Positions 53,494 through 62,270 are shown, counted from the stretch's first letter. The stretch: 64,000 bases of DNA from Streptomyces atratus (GCF_900119365.1 NZ_FPJO01000004.1:310001-374000); one strand, 5' to 3'. Made by a program: numbers and translations. Notes: generated by a model from the letters alone, not told the origin.

Positions 53494-53935
53494 CGGCAGT
53501 AGCGGATGGCCGGGGCGGCCGAGGTCGCCGCTCGCGGCGATGGTGTGGCCGTCTTCGAGGGTCAGGTGGGCCCAGGCGGAGCCGAGGATGTGCCCACCGC
53601 GGTGCAGGACGAGCCGGGTGCCGGCCATGATCTCGATCTCGCTGCCGACCTCGACGGGGTCGAAGAACCTGACGGTGGTGTCGACATCGGACTCGTCGTA
53701 GAGCGGTTTGGCGGGCCGGTGCGGCGTGGATGGACGATGCGTCGCACGGCAGCTTCGCCCAGTTGCGGCGGCGCAGGTCCGCGAAACCCTGGAAGAGGCC
53801 GCAGTCGAGGAGGATCCGGGCATGGTCGCTCGCGATGAGGAACTTGCTGCCGGTGACGGTCCGGACGCCGCCGAGGAAGCGCAGCAGCGCGGGCCTCGTC
53901 CTGGGAGCAGCCGGGCATGCTTCTGCCTCGGACAT
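53494..53935 (-). pseudogene. MBL-fold/RNA-specificity (CPSF/Ysh1-type) hydrolase, deletion-broken
   Basis: The N-terminus ([40 protein letters not shown]) is that of actinobacterial MBL-fold proteins with an RMMBL/beta-CASP domain. At about 53721 the frame changes abruptly from DASSIHA to [20 protein letters not shown]. This deletes roughly 40 codons that normally carry the metal-binding HxHxDH motif. The second frame continues ([33 protein letters not shown]) and then degenerates, so the C-terminal half is lost too. The gene cannot encode an active enzyme. A box at 54021 shows it once belonged to the stress regulon. Confidence 0.75.
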
Positions 53936-54020
53936 CACCGCCCCCTTCTTCGGTGGATGGCAGCGTCTTCACCATCACATCCCCGTAGCCGGGGTGGGAG
54001 AGGCCCGACAGGTCCCGGCG

Positions 54021-54036
54021 GGGACCGACCGGCCCA
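54021..54036. promoter_or_regulatory. OsdR/DosR-like box between two broken genes
   Basis: GGGACCGACCGGCCCA, 86 bases before the broken MBL-fold gene and 65 bases before the broken alcohol dehydrogenase gene in divergent orientation. It could still drive the GH65 gene that overlaps the latter. Confidence 0.6.
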
Positions 54037-54100
54037 TGTGGAGCGGGCCCGCGCCGGGTCAGCCTGGGGGAGAACCTGGGGGACATGGAAGTGGGGCATC

Positions 54101-54331
54101 GTGAAGGCACTCGTTCTTCAGGGCCCGGGACAGATCGCACGGCAGGACGTTCCGGACCCCGTGGTCAAGGACGCCGATGACGCGGTGATCCGCTTCGCCG
54201 CCGTCGTCATCGAAGCCGTCGGCGTGCACGAAGCCTTCGATATGTGCACCCGCATGGTCCGGCCCGGGGGCCGCGTCGCGACACCGGGAGGACCGCAGCA
54301 CAACGAGATCATCGCCCCGGCCCAGCCATGA
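54101..54331 (+). pseudogene. Zinc-type alcohol dehydrogenase collapsed to 76 codons
   Basis: From the GTG at 54101 the frame reads KALVLQGPGQIARQDVPDPV, the start of a zinc-dependent alcohol dehydrogenase. After about 30 residues it jumps to IEAVGVHEAFDMCTRMVRPG and GRVAT, which belongs to the cofactor domain about 200 residues later. The Zn ligands and the Rossmann glycine motif are missing. The frame is open through the junction and its stop overlaps the GH65 start (ATGA), so it may survive as a leader that keeps the downstream gene translationally coupled. Confidence 0.65.
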
Positions 54332-56730
54332 GCACAGCGTGTGCCTGGGACTTCAACGGTTACGACCCCAAGGCGGAGCGGACGATCGAAGCCCTGTGCA
54401 CGCTCGGCAACGGCAGATTCGCCACCAGGGGCGCGGCGCCCGAGTCGCCTGCTGACGCGGTCCATTATCCCGGCACCTACGCGGCCGGATGCTACGACCG
54501 GCTTTCCTCGGAGGTCGCGGGGAGGCGGGTCGGCAACGAAGACATGGTCAACCTGCCCGACTGGACGCGTCTGCGCTACCGCTGCCTGCCGGACGACGGG
54601 CCGGCGGGGGAGTGGCTCACCACCGATGACCCGAGTCTGCGGCGTCACAAGGTCTCGCTCGATCTGCGCGGCGGCGTTCTCACCCGCCGTCTGCTGTTCC
54701 AGGACGGCCACGGGCGCCGGCTCGGCGTCACCCACACCAGACTCGTTCACATGGGCGACCCGTATCTCGCCGCCCAGAGAACCACCTTTCACGGGTACGG
54801 CTGGAGCGGCGCCGTCGAGGTCGAGTCCGTCATCGACGGTGACGTCACCAACAGCGGCGTCGAGCGATACCGGGGGCTGGACGGGCGCCATCTCACCGGC
54901 CACCGCGCCGGAGCCGAGGCGGACGGCGTGGCCTGGCTGTCCTGCCGGACCCGTTCGTCCCGGACCCGGATCGCGGTCGCTGTTCGAACATCGTCGCGGC
55001 CCCTCGTCGCGGTGGGATCGAGCTGTACCGGAACCGGAACGGTCCAGAGATTCAGGCTGCCGGTCTCCCGCGGGCGTTCCGCCGCCGTCGTGAAGTGCGC
55101 CGCTTTGTACACATCGCTGGACCGCCCTTCGGGCGACCCTCTGCCGCTTGCTGTCGAGCGCGCATCGCACATGGCGCCGTTCGAGGTGTTGCTGGCCTCC
55201 CACCGTGCGGCCTGGGAACGTCTGTGGAGCCAGGGTGAATTGAAGGTGCCCGGCGAAGCGGGGCGTATCCTTCGGCTTCACCTCTTCCACGTCCTTCAGG
55301 CGCTGTCCCCGCACACGGCCGAGCTGGACGTCGGAGTGCCTGCCAGAGGACTGCACGGGGAGGCGTACCGAGGGCATGTCTTCTGGGACGAGTTGTTCGT
55401 ACTGCCCTGCATCACCCTGCACTTCCCAGAAGTGGCACGGGGCCTTCTCATGTACCGGCACCGTCGCCTGCCCGCGGCCCGTGACGCGGCCCGCCGGGCG
55501 GGCCTGCGAGGGGCGATGTTCCCCTGGCAGAGCGGCAGTTCGGGCGCCGAGGAGACGCAGACGCTGCATCTCAACCCCCGCTCGGGCCGCTGGCTTCCCG
55601 ACCACTCGCACCTGCAGCGCCATGTCGGATCGGCGATCGCCTGGAACGTGTGGCGGTACGGGCAGAGCACCGGCGACACCGGATTCGCCCAGGGGCCGGG
55701 GGTGGAGCTGCTGCTCGACATCGCAGGCTACTGGGGTGCCGCGGCCACCTACGACGCCGATCGCGAGCGCTACCGCATCCGCGGTGTGGTGGGCCCGGAC
55801 GAGTACCACGACGCCTACCCCGGGGCCACTGCTCCCGGGATCGACGACAACGCGTACACCAACGTGACCGCGGCCTGGGTGCTCGCACGCGCACTTGAGG
55901 CGTACGAGGGGCTCCCCGAGGCCCGTCGACGGGAGCTGGCCGAGCGACTCGGCCTGGACGACGGGACGCTGAGCCGCTGGGAGGAGATCTCCCGTCGGCT
56001 GTACGTGCCGTTCCACGGCGGTGTCATCGGCCAGTTCGAGGGCTACGGCGAGCTGGCCGAACTGGACTGGGACGCCTACCGCTCCCGTTACTGCGACATC
56101 CGCCGACTCGACCGGATCCTGGAGTCCGAGGGGGACACTGTCAATCGCTATCAGGCGTCCAAGCAGGCCGACACACTCATGCTCGGCTATCTCTTCCGCC
56201 CGGCCGAGCTGCGGTGCCTGTTCGAGCGTCTCGGATACCGGCTCGATGACGAGGTGTGGAGCGCGACGGTCGGCTACTACCTGGATCGCACCTGTCATGG
56301 TTCGACCCTCAGCAGTCTGGTGCACGGCTGGGTGCTCGCGCGGGAGAAAGGTCCGGACGCCTGGCGGTACTGCGAGGAAGCCCTGCTCAGCGATGTGGCG
56401 GATGTTCAGGGCGGCACCACCGGCGAAGGCATCCACCTCGGTGCCATGGCCGGCACCCTCGATCTCGTCGAACGGGGCGTCGCAGGTCTGGAGGCAGGCC
56501 CGGACGGGCTCCGCATCGATCCCATGCCGCTCAGGGAGGTGCCGCGCTGCACGTTCACGTTCTGTTACCGCGGGCACAGGGGCATCCGTGTTCGGCTGCT
56601 GCCGGGCCGACTGGGGATTCGCGTGCCCCGCTCGCGGCCGGCTTCCCCGCTGACCGTGTGCTTGCCCGGCGAGCGGCTGGTGACCGTGGCCGCGGGGGAG
56701 CAGCACTGGTTCCGCCTGCCCGTGCGCTGA
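54328..56730 (+). CDS. Glycoside hydrolase family 65 protein (disaccharide phosphorylase-like)
   Basis: 800 aa from the ATG at 54328. An N-terminal beta-sandwich (GYDPKAERTIEALCTLGNGR) and linker are followed by the (alpha/alpha)6 barrel: GEAYRGHVFWDELFVLPCIT, RGAMFPWQSGSSGAEETQT, and the catalytic-acid loop GVVGPDEYHDAYPG (Glu near residue 491), then YQASKQADTLMLGYLF and SSLVHGWVLAREKG. GH65 members phosphorolyse trehalose, maltose, kojibiose or nigerose to beta-glucose-1-phosphate, and a few are hydrolases. The beta-phosphoglucomutase-like gene just downstream supports phosphorolysis. Its start overlaps the broken alcohol dehydrogenase stop. Confidence 0.9.
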   Translation: MSTACAWDFNGYDPKAERTIEALCTLGNGRFATRGAAPESPADAVHYPGTYAAGCYDRLSSEVAGRRVGNEDMVNLPDWTRLRYRCLPDDGPAGEWLTTDDPSLRRHKVSLDLRGGVLTRRLLFQDGHGRRLGVTHTRLVHMGDPYLAAQRTTFHGYGWSGAVEVESVIDGDVTNSGVERYRGLDGRHLTGHRAGAEADGVAWLSCRTRSSRTRIAVAVRTSSRPLVAVGSSCTGTGTVQRFRLPVSRGRSAAVVKCAALYTSLDRPSGDPLPLAVERASHMAPFEVLLASHRAAWERLWSQGELKVPGEAGRILRLHLFHVLQALSPHTAELDVGVPARGLHGEAYRGHVFWDELFVLPCITLHFPEVARGLLMYRHRRLPAARDAARRAGLRGAMFPWQSGSSGAEETQTLHLNPRSGRWLPDHSHLQRHVGSAIAWNVWRYGQSTGDTGFAQGPGVELLLDIAGYWGAAATYDADRERYRIRGVVGPDEYHDAYPGATAPGIDDNAYTNVTAAWVLARALEAYEGLPEARRRELAERLGLDDGTLSRWEEISRRLYVPFHGGVIGQFEGYGELAELDWDAYRSRYCDIRRLDRILESEGDTVNRYQASKQADTLMLGYLFRPAELRCLFERLGYRLDDEVWSATVGYYLDRTCHGSTLSSLVHGWVLAREKGPDAWRYCEEALLSDVADVQGGTTGEGIHLGAMAGTLDLVERGVAGLEAGPDGLRIDPMPLREVPRCTFTFCYRGHRGIRVRLLPGRLGIRVPRSRPASPLTVCLPGERLVTVAAGEQHWFRLPVR

Positions 56731-56819
56731 CTTCTCGCAGGCCCAGCGGGGGTCTGCTGGTCGACCGGATCGCTTGACCGGCCCATGGCCTTCGCGCGAT
56801 CGAGTACGGGCCGCAGTTC

Positions 56820-57581
56820 TCAGTCCTTCCCGAGGGTCAACAGCTCGCCGGGGTCGGTCACGACCACATCGGCGCCATGGCGGCGCAGTCCGGCCGAATT
56901 GCTTCCTGAGGCCGTACGGTCCACTCCCACCACCAGACCGAATCCGCCCCGCCGGCCGGCCTCGACCCCGGCCAGCGCGTCCTCCAGTACAGCCGCGTCC
57001 CGGGCCGGAACACCCAGCCGCCGCGCCGCCTCCAGGAAGAGCGCTGGGTCTGGTTTGCCCGGAAGCCCCAGCCGACGCGCTTCGTTGCCGTCCACCACGC
57101 TCCGGAAGAGGCCGATCACGCCTGCCGCGGTCATCAGCTCGGTCGCGTGGCGGGACGCCGAAACAGCGGCACAGGGCATCTGCTCACACCGCAGTGTGTC
57201 CAGCAGACGGACGGTGCCCGGCCAGGCGGCGACACCGTGCGCACGCACGCTCGCGGTGAACAGTTCTTCCTTGCGGGCCGCGACGGCCCACACCGTGGCG
57301 GTGCCCGGCGCGTCGTCGGGATCGCCGCGCGGCAGGTCCAGTCCCCGGGAGGCCAGGAAGCCGGCGGCCCCGTCCAGCCGTGACCGGCCGTCGACATGGC
57401 GGAGATAGTCGTCCACCGGATCGAACGGGCGCTGCCCGCCCGCGGCCGAGAGACAGGCGTCGAATGCACCCTGCCAGGCCGCGGCATGGACCCGTGCGGA
57501 ATCGATGACCACGCCGTCGGTATCGAAGACCACGGCCCGCAGTGAGCGCAGGCAGGCGGCCAGGGACGGTGTACCGCTCAT
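56820..57581 (-). CDS. HAD-superfamily beta-phosphoglucomutase-like protein
   Basis: 253 aa. The nucleophile motif is AVVFDTDGVVIDSARVHAAA (Asp20, Asp22). The cap contains DYLRHVDGRSRLDGAAGFLA, characteristic of beta-phosphoglucomutase (YVDGxxRxxGxxxF). Motif II is CAAVSASRHATELM, and GLPGKPDPALFLEAARRLGV with VLEDALAGVEAGRRGGFGLV supplies motifs III and IV. It would convert beta-glucose-1-phosphate from the adjacent GH65 phosphorylase to glucose-6-phosphate. The two genes are convergent, about 90 bases apart. Confidence 0.9.
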   Translation of the reverse strand: MSGTPSLAACLRSLRAVVFDTDGVVIDSARVHAAAWQGAFDACLSAAGGQRPFDPVDDYLRHVDGRSRLDGAAGFLASRGLDLPRGDPDDAPGTATVWAVAARKEELFTASVRAHGVAAWPGTVRLLDTLRCEQMPCAAVSASRHATELMTAAGVIGLFRSVVDGNEARRLGLPGKPDPALFLEAARRLGVPARDAAVLEDALAGVEAGRRGGFGLVVGVDRTASGSNSAGLRRHGADVVVTDPGELLTLGKD

Positions 57582-57775
57582 GACGGATCCCTTCGCCAGG
57601 GAGCCCTCTCCATGGCATCACGGCTGCCGGCCGAGGGCGCGCCGACCGCAGGGGCGGGCTTCGTCACCTGCCCGAACGGCCGGGAGCCGTTGTCGGACGG
57701 AGCGGCGTGCGGACGCGGCCCTCCGATCCGCGGTGAGCGTTTGCCGGGCCTGCCGGTCGGCGACAGGCTGGGAAC

Positions 57776-58804
57776 ATGGCGCGCGTGCCGGCTTCGGGAA
57801 CGCTGACCGGGTGGGTCGTAGGGAGCCCTGGTCCGATCGGGGACGGCCCGCTGGTGCGTGTGCGGCGTGCGCTGCCCTCGCCGGGGCCCGGTGAACTGTT
57901 GCTGAGGGTGGAGGCGTGCGGTGTGTGCCGTACCGATCTGCACCTTGCCGAGGGGGACCTGCGTCCGCACCGGGCGTCGGCCGTTCCCGGCCATGAGATC
58001 GTCGGCCGGGTGGCCGCCGTCGGCGAGTCCGTCACGGGCTTCCGGGTCGGTGACCGGGCCGGTGGGGCGTGGCTGCGCAGCACCTGCGGCCACTGCCGCT
58101 ACTGCCGGGCCGGTCGTGAGAACCTGTGCCCGGCCTCCCTCTACACGGGCTGGGACGCGGACGGCGGTTTCGCCGACATCACCCTCGTACCGGCCGACTA
58201 CGCCTACCGGCTCCCGGAGGACCAGGACGCGGCGCTGCTCGCGCCGCTGCTGTGTGCCGGGATCATCGGTTACCGGGCTCTGCGCCGCAGCGCCCTGCCG
58301 CCCGGCGGCCGGCTGGGGATCTACGGCTTCGGGGCCTCGGCGCATCTGGCGGCGCAGGTAGCCCTGGCCGAAGGAGCGACCGTGCACGTTCTGACCCGGT
58401 CGGCACGGGCCCGTGAACTCGCCCTCGACCTGGGTGCCTCCTCCGCGGGCGGGGCGTACGACCGCCCGCCCGAACCACTGGACTCGGCGATCCTGTTCGC
58501 ACCGGTCGGTGAGCTGGTGCCCGTGGCACTGGAGGCACTGGACCGTTCGGGAACGCTCGCCGTCGCGGGCATCCACCTCACCGACATCCCCGTGCTCAAC
58601 TACCGGCGCCACCTCTTCGAGGAACGCGATCTGCGCAGCGTCACCTCGAACACCCGGCAGGACGGCCGCGACTTCCTGGACACGGCCGCACGGATCGGCA
58701 TCCGGGTCACCGTCAGCCCGTACCCGCTGAGCCGCGCCGACCGGGCCCTGGCGGACCTGGCCGCCGACCGGGTCAGCGGCGCCGCCGTCCTCGTGCCCGG
58801 ATGA
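57776..58804 (+). CDS. Zinc-dependent alcohol dehydrogenase (AdhP-like)
   Basis: 342 aa. Catalytic zinc ligands are in [17 protein letters not shown] and [15 protein letters not shown], the structural zinc cluster in [17 protein letters not shown], and the cofactor loop in [20 protein letters not shown]. The [12 protein letters not shown] segment is typical of a subgroup of bacterial zinc ADHs found in OsdR-type islands (a zinc ADH is part of that S. coelicolor cluster). It oxidises or reduces a small alcohol or aldehyde with NAD(P). It has no box upstream; the nearest, at 58917, is downstream. Confidence 0.9.
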   Translation: MARVPASGTLTGWVVGSPGPIGDGPLVRVRRALPSPGPGELLLRVEACGVCRTDLHLAEGDLRPHRASAVPGHEIVGRVAAVGESVTGFRVGDRAGGAWLRSTCGHCRYCRAGRENLCPASLYTGWDADGGFADITLVPADYAYRLPEDQDAALLAPLLCAGIIGYRALRRSALPPGGRLGIYGFGASAHLAAQVALAEGATVHVLTRSARARELALDLGASSAGGAYDRPPEPLDSAILFAPVGELVPVALEALDRSGTLAVAGIHLTDIPVLNYRRHLFEERDLRSVTSNTRQDGRDFLDTAARIGIRVTVSPYPLSRADRALADLAADRVSGAAVLVPG

Positions 58805-58805
58805 C

Positions 58806-58860
58806 CCTCGTTCCGGCCGGGCCGCCATCCTCGTTCCGGCCGGGCCGCCATCCTCGTCCC
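58806..58860 (+). repeat. 23-bp tandem repeat, two full copies and a partial third
   Basis: The unit CCTCGTTCCGGCCGGGCC plus GCCAT occurs at 58806-58828 and 58829-58851, and a partial, mutated third copy starts at 58852. A decayed copy precedes them inside the alcohol dehydrogenase stop region (GCCGTCCTCGTGCCCGG). The repeat follows the gene end directly and may arise from slipped-strand duplication of its 3' end. Confidence 0.7.
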
Positions 58861-58916
58861 GCAGCGCCCCACGCTCCCGTCCCCGACGACAGCCGGTTCC
58901 GGCACGGGCCCGGCCA

Positions 58917-58932
58917 TGGGCCGATCGGTCCC
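58917..58932. promoter_or_regulatory. OsdR/DosR-like box without an obvious target gene
   Basis: TGGGCCGATCGGTCCC, one of the best matches in the window. No annotated gene starts within 120 bases on either strand; the nearest candidates are two very small plus-strand frames at 59055 and 59186. Confidence 0.65.
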
Positions 58933-59054
58933 TCTTCGGCACGGCCACTCGGCCCAGCTCCTGGCCCCCTCGGCACTGCGGCGATGCCCCCTGGGGAGCG
59001 ACCGTGGATGTCGGACGTCTTGTCCGGACTCCGCCTCCCGAAGAGGTGACGACG

Positions 59055-59150
59055 ATGCAACGCATCCGGATCAGGATCCGGCCGGGGAGGTCACGCGGTC
59101 ATGCACAACAGGATCTGCGTACTCCCTCCGGTCGGCCCATGCGCTACTGA
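59055..59150 (+). CDS. Possible small protein, 31 aa
   Basis: The ATG at 59055 follows AGAGGTG by about seven bases and the frame encodes a very basic peptide (MQRIRIRIRPGRSRGH at its start). It lies 122 bases downstream of the 58917 box. Length and composition give little support; it is offered only because a strong box points towards it. Confidence 0.2.
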   Translation: MQRIRIRIRPGRSRGHAQQDLRTPSGRPMRY

Positions 59151-59185
59151 AGCCCGCAGTCACCGCACCTACGGCGGAGGGCATC

Positions 59186-59299
59186 ATGGCAATGTGGCGG
59201 CCGCCGAAAGGGACCCGCGATCGGATGACCGGTCGGCCCCTGCCAGGATCCGGCAGGACGACGATCCGACAGGACGACATCGTCATTCGTGAGCGATGA
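59186..59299 (+). CDS. Possible small protein, 37 aa
   Basis: The ATG at 59186 has GGAGG five bases upstream. The product is basic (MAMWRPPKGTRDRMTGRPLP at its start) with no recognised family. It overlaps the 3' end of the convergent universal stress protein gene by 17 bases. It may be an uncharacterised small stress gene downstream of the 58917 box. Confidence 0.25.
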   Translation: MAMWRPPKGTRDRMTGRPLPGSGRTTIRQDDIVIRER

Positions 59300-60158
59300 C
59301 GGCGACGGGCGCGGTGGAGTGATGGAGGATCGCGTGAGCGATCGGGCCGATGTGCGTGCCGACCGAGGACCGGCGGATGCGACGGCCGACGATCACCAGA
59401 CCCGCCTCGGAACCTGCCTCCAGGAGTTGCTCGGAGGAGGGTCCGACCGTCACCCGCGCGTCGAGGTCGACAGCCGGGTACATGTCCCGCCAGGGCCTCA
59501 GCATGTCGTCCAGGCCGGTTCGCTCGACCTGGGCGATCTGGGCATTGACTTCAGGGTTGTACGCGGATCCGGACCCGGCCAGAGGGGGCAGCATCCAGCT
59601 GTGCAGCGCATGGAGTGTGCAACCCCGCCGTGATGCCTCGCCGAATGCGAAGGAGAGCAGGGCGTCGCACGGCCGACCGGTGTCGACGCCCACGACCACG
59701 CCGCGGTCCAGGTGCCGCCCCTGGGCGTGCGGCAGCGCGTCCTCGGTCGCGCGTACCAGGACGACGGGCTGCTCCACGGAGTGGATGACGGCCATGCCGA
59801 CGGAACCGAGGACGAAACCCCTGAGCGTGCCCAGTCCTCGGGAGCCGAGCACCAGCATGCTCGCGCCCGCTGCGGCATGGGCCAGTGAGCGCGCTGGTTG
59901 TCCGTCGAACGATTCGGCGCTGATCTCGAGTCGCGGGTGCTTGTCCAGCAGCTCGTCGGAAGCTTCACGTAGGAGGGTCCGAGCCGCCTGGCGGCGCTCT
60001 TCGGAACCGGCCGAGGGAACGCCGAGGGGCGGAGACCATATTTCGGCGTGGACGAGATGGAGGGGCGCATTGCGAAGGAGCGCTTCCCGCGCGCCCCAAT
60101 GAGCTGCCGCGACACTTTCTGTGGATCCGTCGAGGCCGACGACAATACGCCGGTTCAT
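59283..60158 (-). CDS. Tandem universal stress protein (two UspA domains)
   Basis: 291 aa. Domain 1 has RRIVVGLDGSTESVAAAHWG and the ATP loop LVLGSRGLGTLRGFVLGSVG. Domain 2 has RGVVVGVDTGRPCDALLSFA and a modified loop VIVGRRIRRSSVGTHIGPIA, with a HAILHHSTAPVAVIAHE ending. The C-terminal region is very like that of the other tandem USP (50555-51439), indicating duplication. It is 63 bases after a CBS-BON gene on the same strand and is probably the last gene of a three-gene operon driven from the box at 61543. Confidence 0.92.
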   Translation of the reverse strand: MNRRIVVGLDGSTESVAAAHWGAREALLRNAPLHLVHAEIWSPPLGVPSAGSEERRQAARTLLREASDELLDKHPRLEISAESFDGQPARSLAHAAAGASMLVLGSRGLGTLRGFVLGSVGMAVIHSVEQPVVLVRATEDALPHAQGRHLDRGVVVGVDTGRPCDALLSFAFGEASRRGCTLHALHSWMLPPLAGSGSAYNPEVNAQIAQVERTGLDDMLRPWRDMYPAVDLDARVTVGPSSEQLLEAGSEAGLVIVGRRIRRSSVGTHIGPIAHAILHHSTAPVAVIAHE

Positions 60159-60221
60159 GATGGCCCTCCTCGGACAGGGGGTGCTTCGGGTCGGTGAAGA
60201 ACTCGCGTACGCGTGGGCGGG

Positions 60222-60854
60222 TCAGACCTTCTTCTGCTGCTGCCCGGTGTCCATCCGTACATCGTCGGACAGATCGTCCTGCTCGTGGTCGAGCCGGTTG
60301 ATCACGTCCACGACTCCGTCGACGCTCCGGCACAGACGCAGGACGACGGGGACGAGGCTGCGCCGGGCCACGGTGCCACTGAGCGTCACGACGCCATCGG
60401 CGACCTCCACGGTCAGTGACGAGGGACTGAGCCGCAGCGTGTGTGTCAGGATGTCTTCGAGGATTTCCTCCTGGATGGCGTGGTCCCTGCGCAGAAAGAG
60501 TTGCAGGAGGTCGCTGCGGCTCAGGACCCCGATCAGCCGACCTTCGCTGTCGATGACAGGGAGCCTCTTGACCTTGTGCTTCTCCATGACGCGAGCGGCG
60601 CGGACCGCGCTCCACCCAGGACCTGCGGTGATCGCCGGGTGACTCATGAGATCGACGGCGGTGTTCCCGGTGTCGTGCCGGCGGAGCAGGTCGGCCTCGG
60701 AAACGACGCCCACGGGGCATCCGTTCTCGTCCAGGACGGGCACGGCGGTGATTCCGAACTCGTCGAGGAGCCGGGCGATCTCCTTGAACGTGGTGCCGCG
60801 CTGGACGCTGACGGCTGCGGGCGTCATGAGGTCGGAGACGCTGCGATGCCTCAT
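60222..60854 (-). CDS. CBS-pair and BON domain protein
   Basis: 210 aa from the ATG at 60854, with GGAGGGCGACG upstream; an earlier GTG at 60872 lacks this signal. CBS1 is VSDLMTPAAVSVQRGTTFKE with [21 protein letters not shown]2 is AVDLMSHPAITAGPGWSAVR with HKVKRLPVIDSEGRLIGVLS. The BON domain is SLTVEVADGVVTLSGTVARR with SVDGVVDVINRLDHE. A charged tail (DDLSDDVRMDTGQQQKKV) ends the protein. It lies 14 bases after the previous CBS-BON gene, so the two are cotranscribed. The short linker between CBS domains pairs it with the copy at 61578. Confidence 0.9.
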   Translation of the reverse strand: MRHRSVSDLMTPAAVSVQRGTTFKEIARLLDEFGITAVPVLDENGCPVGVVSEADLLRRHDTGNTAVDLMSHPAITAGPGWSAVRAARVMEKHKVKRLPVIDSEGRLIGVLSRSDLLQLFLRRDHAIQEEILEDILTHTLRLSPSSLTVEVADGVVTLSGTVARRSLVPVVLRLCRSVDGVVDVINRLDHEQDDLSDDVRMDTGQQQKKV

Positions 60855-60868
60855 CGTCGCCCTCCATT

Positions 60869-61471
60869 TCACGAGGGAACTTCGGACTCGAGCCGGGCCG
60901 AGACGTCCACGACTCCCGGCACCGTGCGCGCGACACGCACCAGCACGTCACCGAGTGACGGGTCGGGGACGGTGCCGCTCAGACGGACGATGCCGTCGGA
61001 CACATGGACGTACACGGTCGCGGAGCCCTCAGGGATCAGCTGATTCATGATCAGCTCGCGCAGTTCCTGGGCGATGTCCGCGTCCGGACGGAGGTAGATC
61101 TTGAGCAGATCACCCCGGCTGACCACGCCCACGAGACGTCCGTCGTCGTCGACGACCGGCAGCCGTTTGAGGTGGCCGCGCGCCATCAGCCGGGCGGCCC
61201 CCGGTATACCCGCGTTCCGGGGCACCGTCACGGCGGGGACGGTCATCAGCTGACCGGCGGTGACGGCGCGGGAGTCGTCTTGGCCCTGTGCCTTGAGCAG
61301 AAGGTCCGCTTCGGAGACCACGCCGACGACTCGCCCCTCGTCGGACACGACGGGCAGCGCACTGATCCGCCATTGCCGCATGGCCTCCACGATGTCCTTG
61401 AACGGCGCTCCGCGGTTGACCGTGACGACGGCGTGCGTCATCACGTCGTCGACGGTACGCAGATGTTTCAT
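60869..61471 (-). CDS. CBS-pair and BON domain protein
   Basis: 200 aa from the ATG at 61471 (TGGAGGAACT upstream). CBS1 is VDDVMTHAVVTVNRGAPFKD with [23 protein letters not shown]2 is AGQLMTVPAVTVPRNAGIPG with GHLKRLPVVDDDGRLVGVVS. The BON domain is ATVYVHVSDGIVRLSGTVPD with TVPGVVDVSARLESEV. First gene of the CBS-CBS-USP operon. The 16-bp box GGGACTGATCGGCCCT is 72 bases upstream, a typical distance for a DosR-type activator. Confidence 0.9.
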   Translation of the reverse strand: MKHLRTVDDVMTHAVVTVNRGAPFKDIVEAMRQWRISALPVVSDEGRVVGVVSEADLLLKAQGQDDSRAVTAGQLMTVPAVTVPRNAGIPGAARLMARGHLKRLPVVDDDGRLVGVVSRGDLLKIYLRPDADIAQELRELIMNQLIPEGSATVYVHVSDGIVRLSGTVPDPSLGDVLVRVARTVPGVVDVSARLESEVPS

Positions 61472-61542
61472 AGTTCCTCCAGGAACATGCCCCCGTACCT
61501 CAGAGCGTCGGCACCGTCGGCGTCCGCCGGTAGGACCGCACG

Positions 61543-61558
61543 GGGACTGATCGGCCCT
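61543..61558. promoter_or_regulatory. OsdR/DosR-like box upstream of the CBS-CBS-USP operon
   Basis: GGGACTGATCGGCCCT, 72 bases before the ATG at 61471. Confidence 0.7.
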
Positions 61559-61577
61559 GTTGCCCCGGCGTGAACGC

Positions 61578-62270
61578 TCAGGTGTTGTCGGCCTCATGTG
61601 CAGAATCGTGATCCGGCTGCAGGTCGTCCACGGCGTATGCGAGGGACTGGTCGACACTGACGACACCGTCGACGGAGAGGCACAGGAGTTCGATGACCGG
61701 AATGGTTGAGCGTTCCTCTACTGTGCCGCTCAGAGTGACGACTCCTTCCTGAACGGTGACTGTCACGCCGCCCGGTGTCAGCCGGAGAGTCCGGCCCAGT
61801 ACCTCGTCGACGATTTCTTCGTGTATGGCGTCATCGCGGCGGAGCATGGGGCGCAGCAGATCCGAGCGGCTGACGATGCCCACGAGCGTGCCGGTGTCAT
61901 CGATCACCGGAAGGCGCTTGACGCCCCGCTCGTTCAGGAAGCGCGCCGTCTCGACGATGCCCCACGAGGGCCGGGCCGTGAGCACGGGAGCGGACATGAG
62001 ATCAGCGGCGGTGCGGGCGTCCATGGTGCGGTGGTCAACGGCCGCCGTTCCGCGTAGCTGGTCACGGCCCTCTGCTTCCGGCAGACCCGCCTGTCTGCGG
62101 AGCAGGTCGGCCTCCGAGACGATGCCGATGGGGTGGTGGTGGGTGTCCACGACAGGCAGGGCCGAGACATCGTTGTAGGCAAGGCTCCAGGCGACCGTTT
62201 TGAGCGATGCTTCGGGGCTGGCCGTGGCCACGTCCCGGGTCATGACTTCGGCAACAGTGCGGTGCATCAT
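61578..62270 (-). CDS. CBS-pair and BON domain protein
   Basis: 230 aa; two adjacent ATG codons at 62270 and 62267, GGGGAA upstream. CBS1 is VAEVMTRDVATASPEASLKT with PIGIVSEADLLRRQAGLPEA. A 20-residue linker follows, then CBS2 (AADLMSAPVLTARPSWGIVE, RGVKRLPVIDDTGTLVGIVS) and a BON domain (GVTVTVQEGVVTLSGTVEER, SVDGVVSVDQSLAYAVDDL). No clear 16-bp box is seen in the 153-base gap upstream, so it may depend on read-through from the preceding gene. Confidence 0.9.
   Translation of the reverse strand: MMHRTVAEVMTRDVATASPEASLKTVAWSLAYNDVSALPVVDTHHHPIGIVSEADLLRRQAGLPEAEGRDQLRGTAAVDHRTMDARTAADLMSAPVLTARPSWGIVETARFLNERGVKRLPVIDDTGTLVGIVSRSDLLRPMLRRDDAIHEEIVDEVLGRTLRLTPGGVTVTVQEGVVTLSGTVEERSTIPVIELLCLSVDGVVSVDQSLAYAVDDLQPDHDSAHEADNT

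Noticed and set aside
54118..56706. Minus-strand open frame of 862 codons
   Set aside because: It is antisense to the GH65 gene; the residues are low-complexity Arg/Gly/Pro/Val text without family motifs, as expected from GC-skewed third positions.
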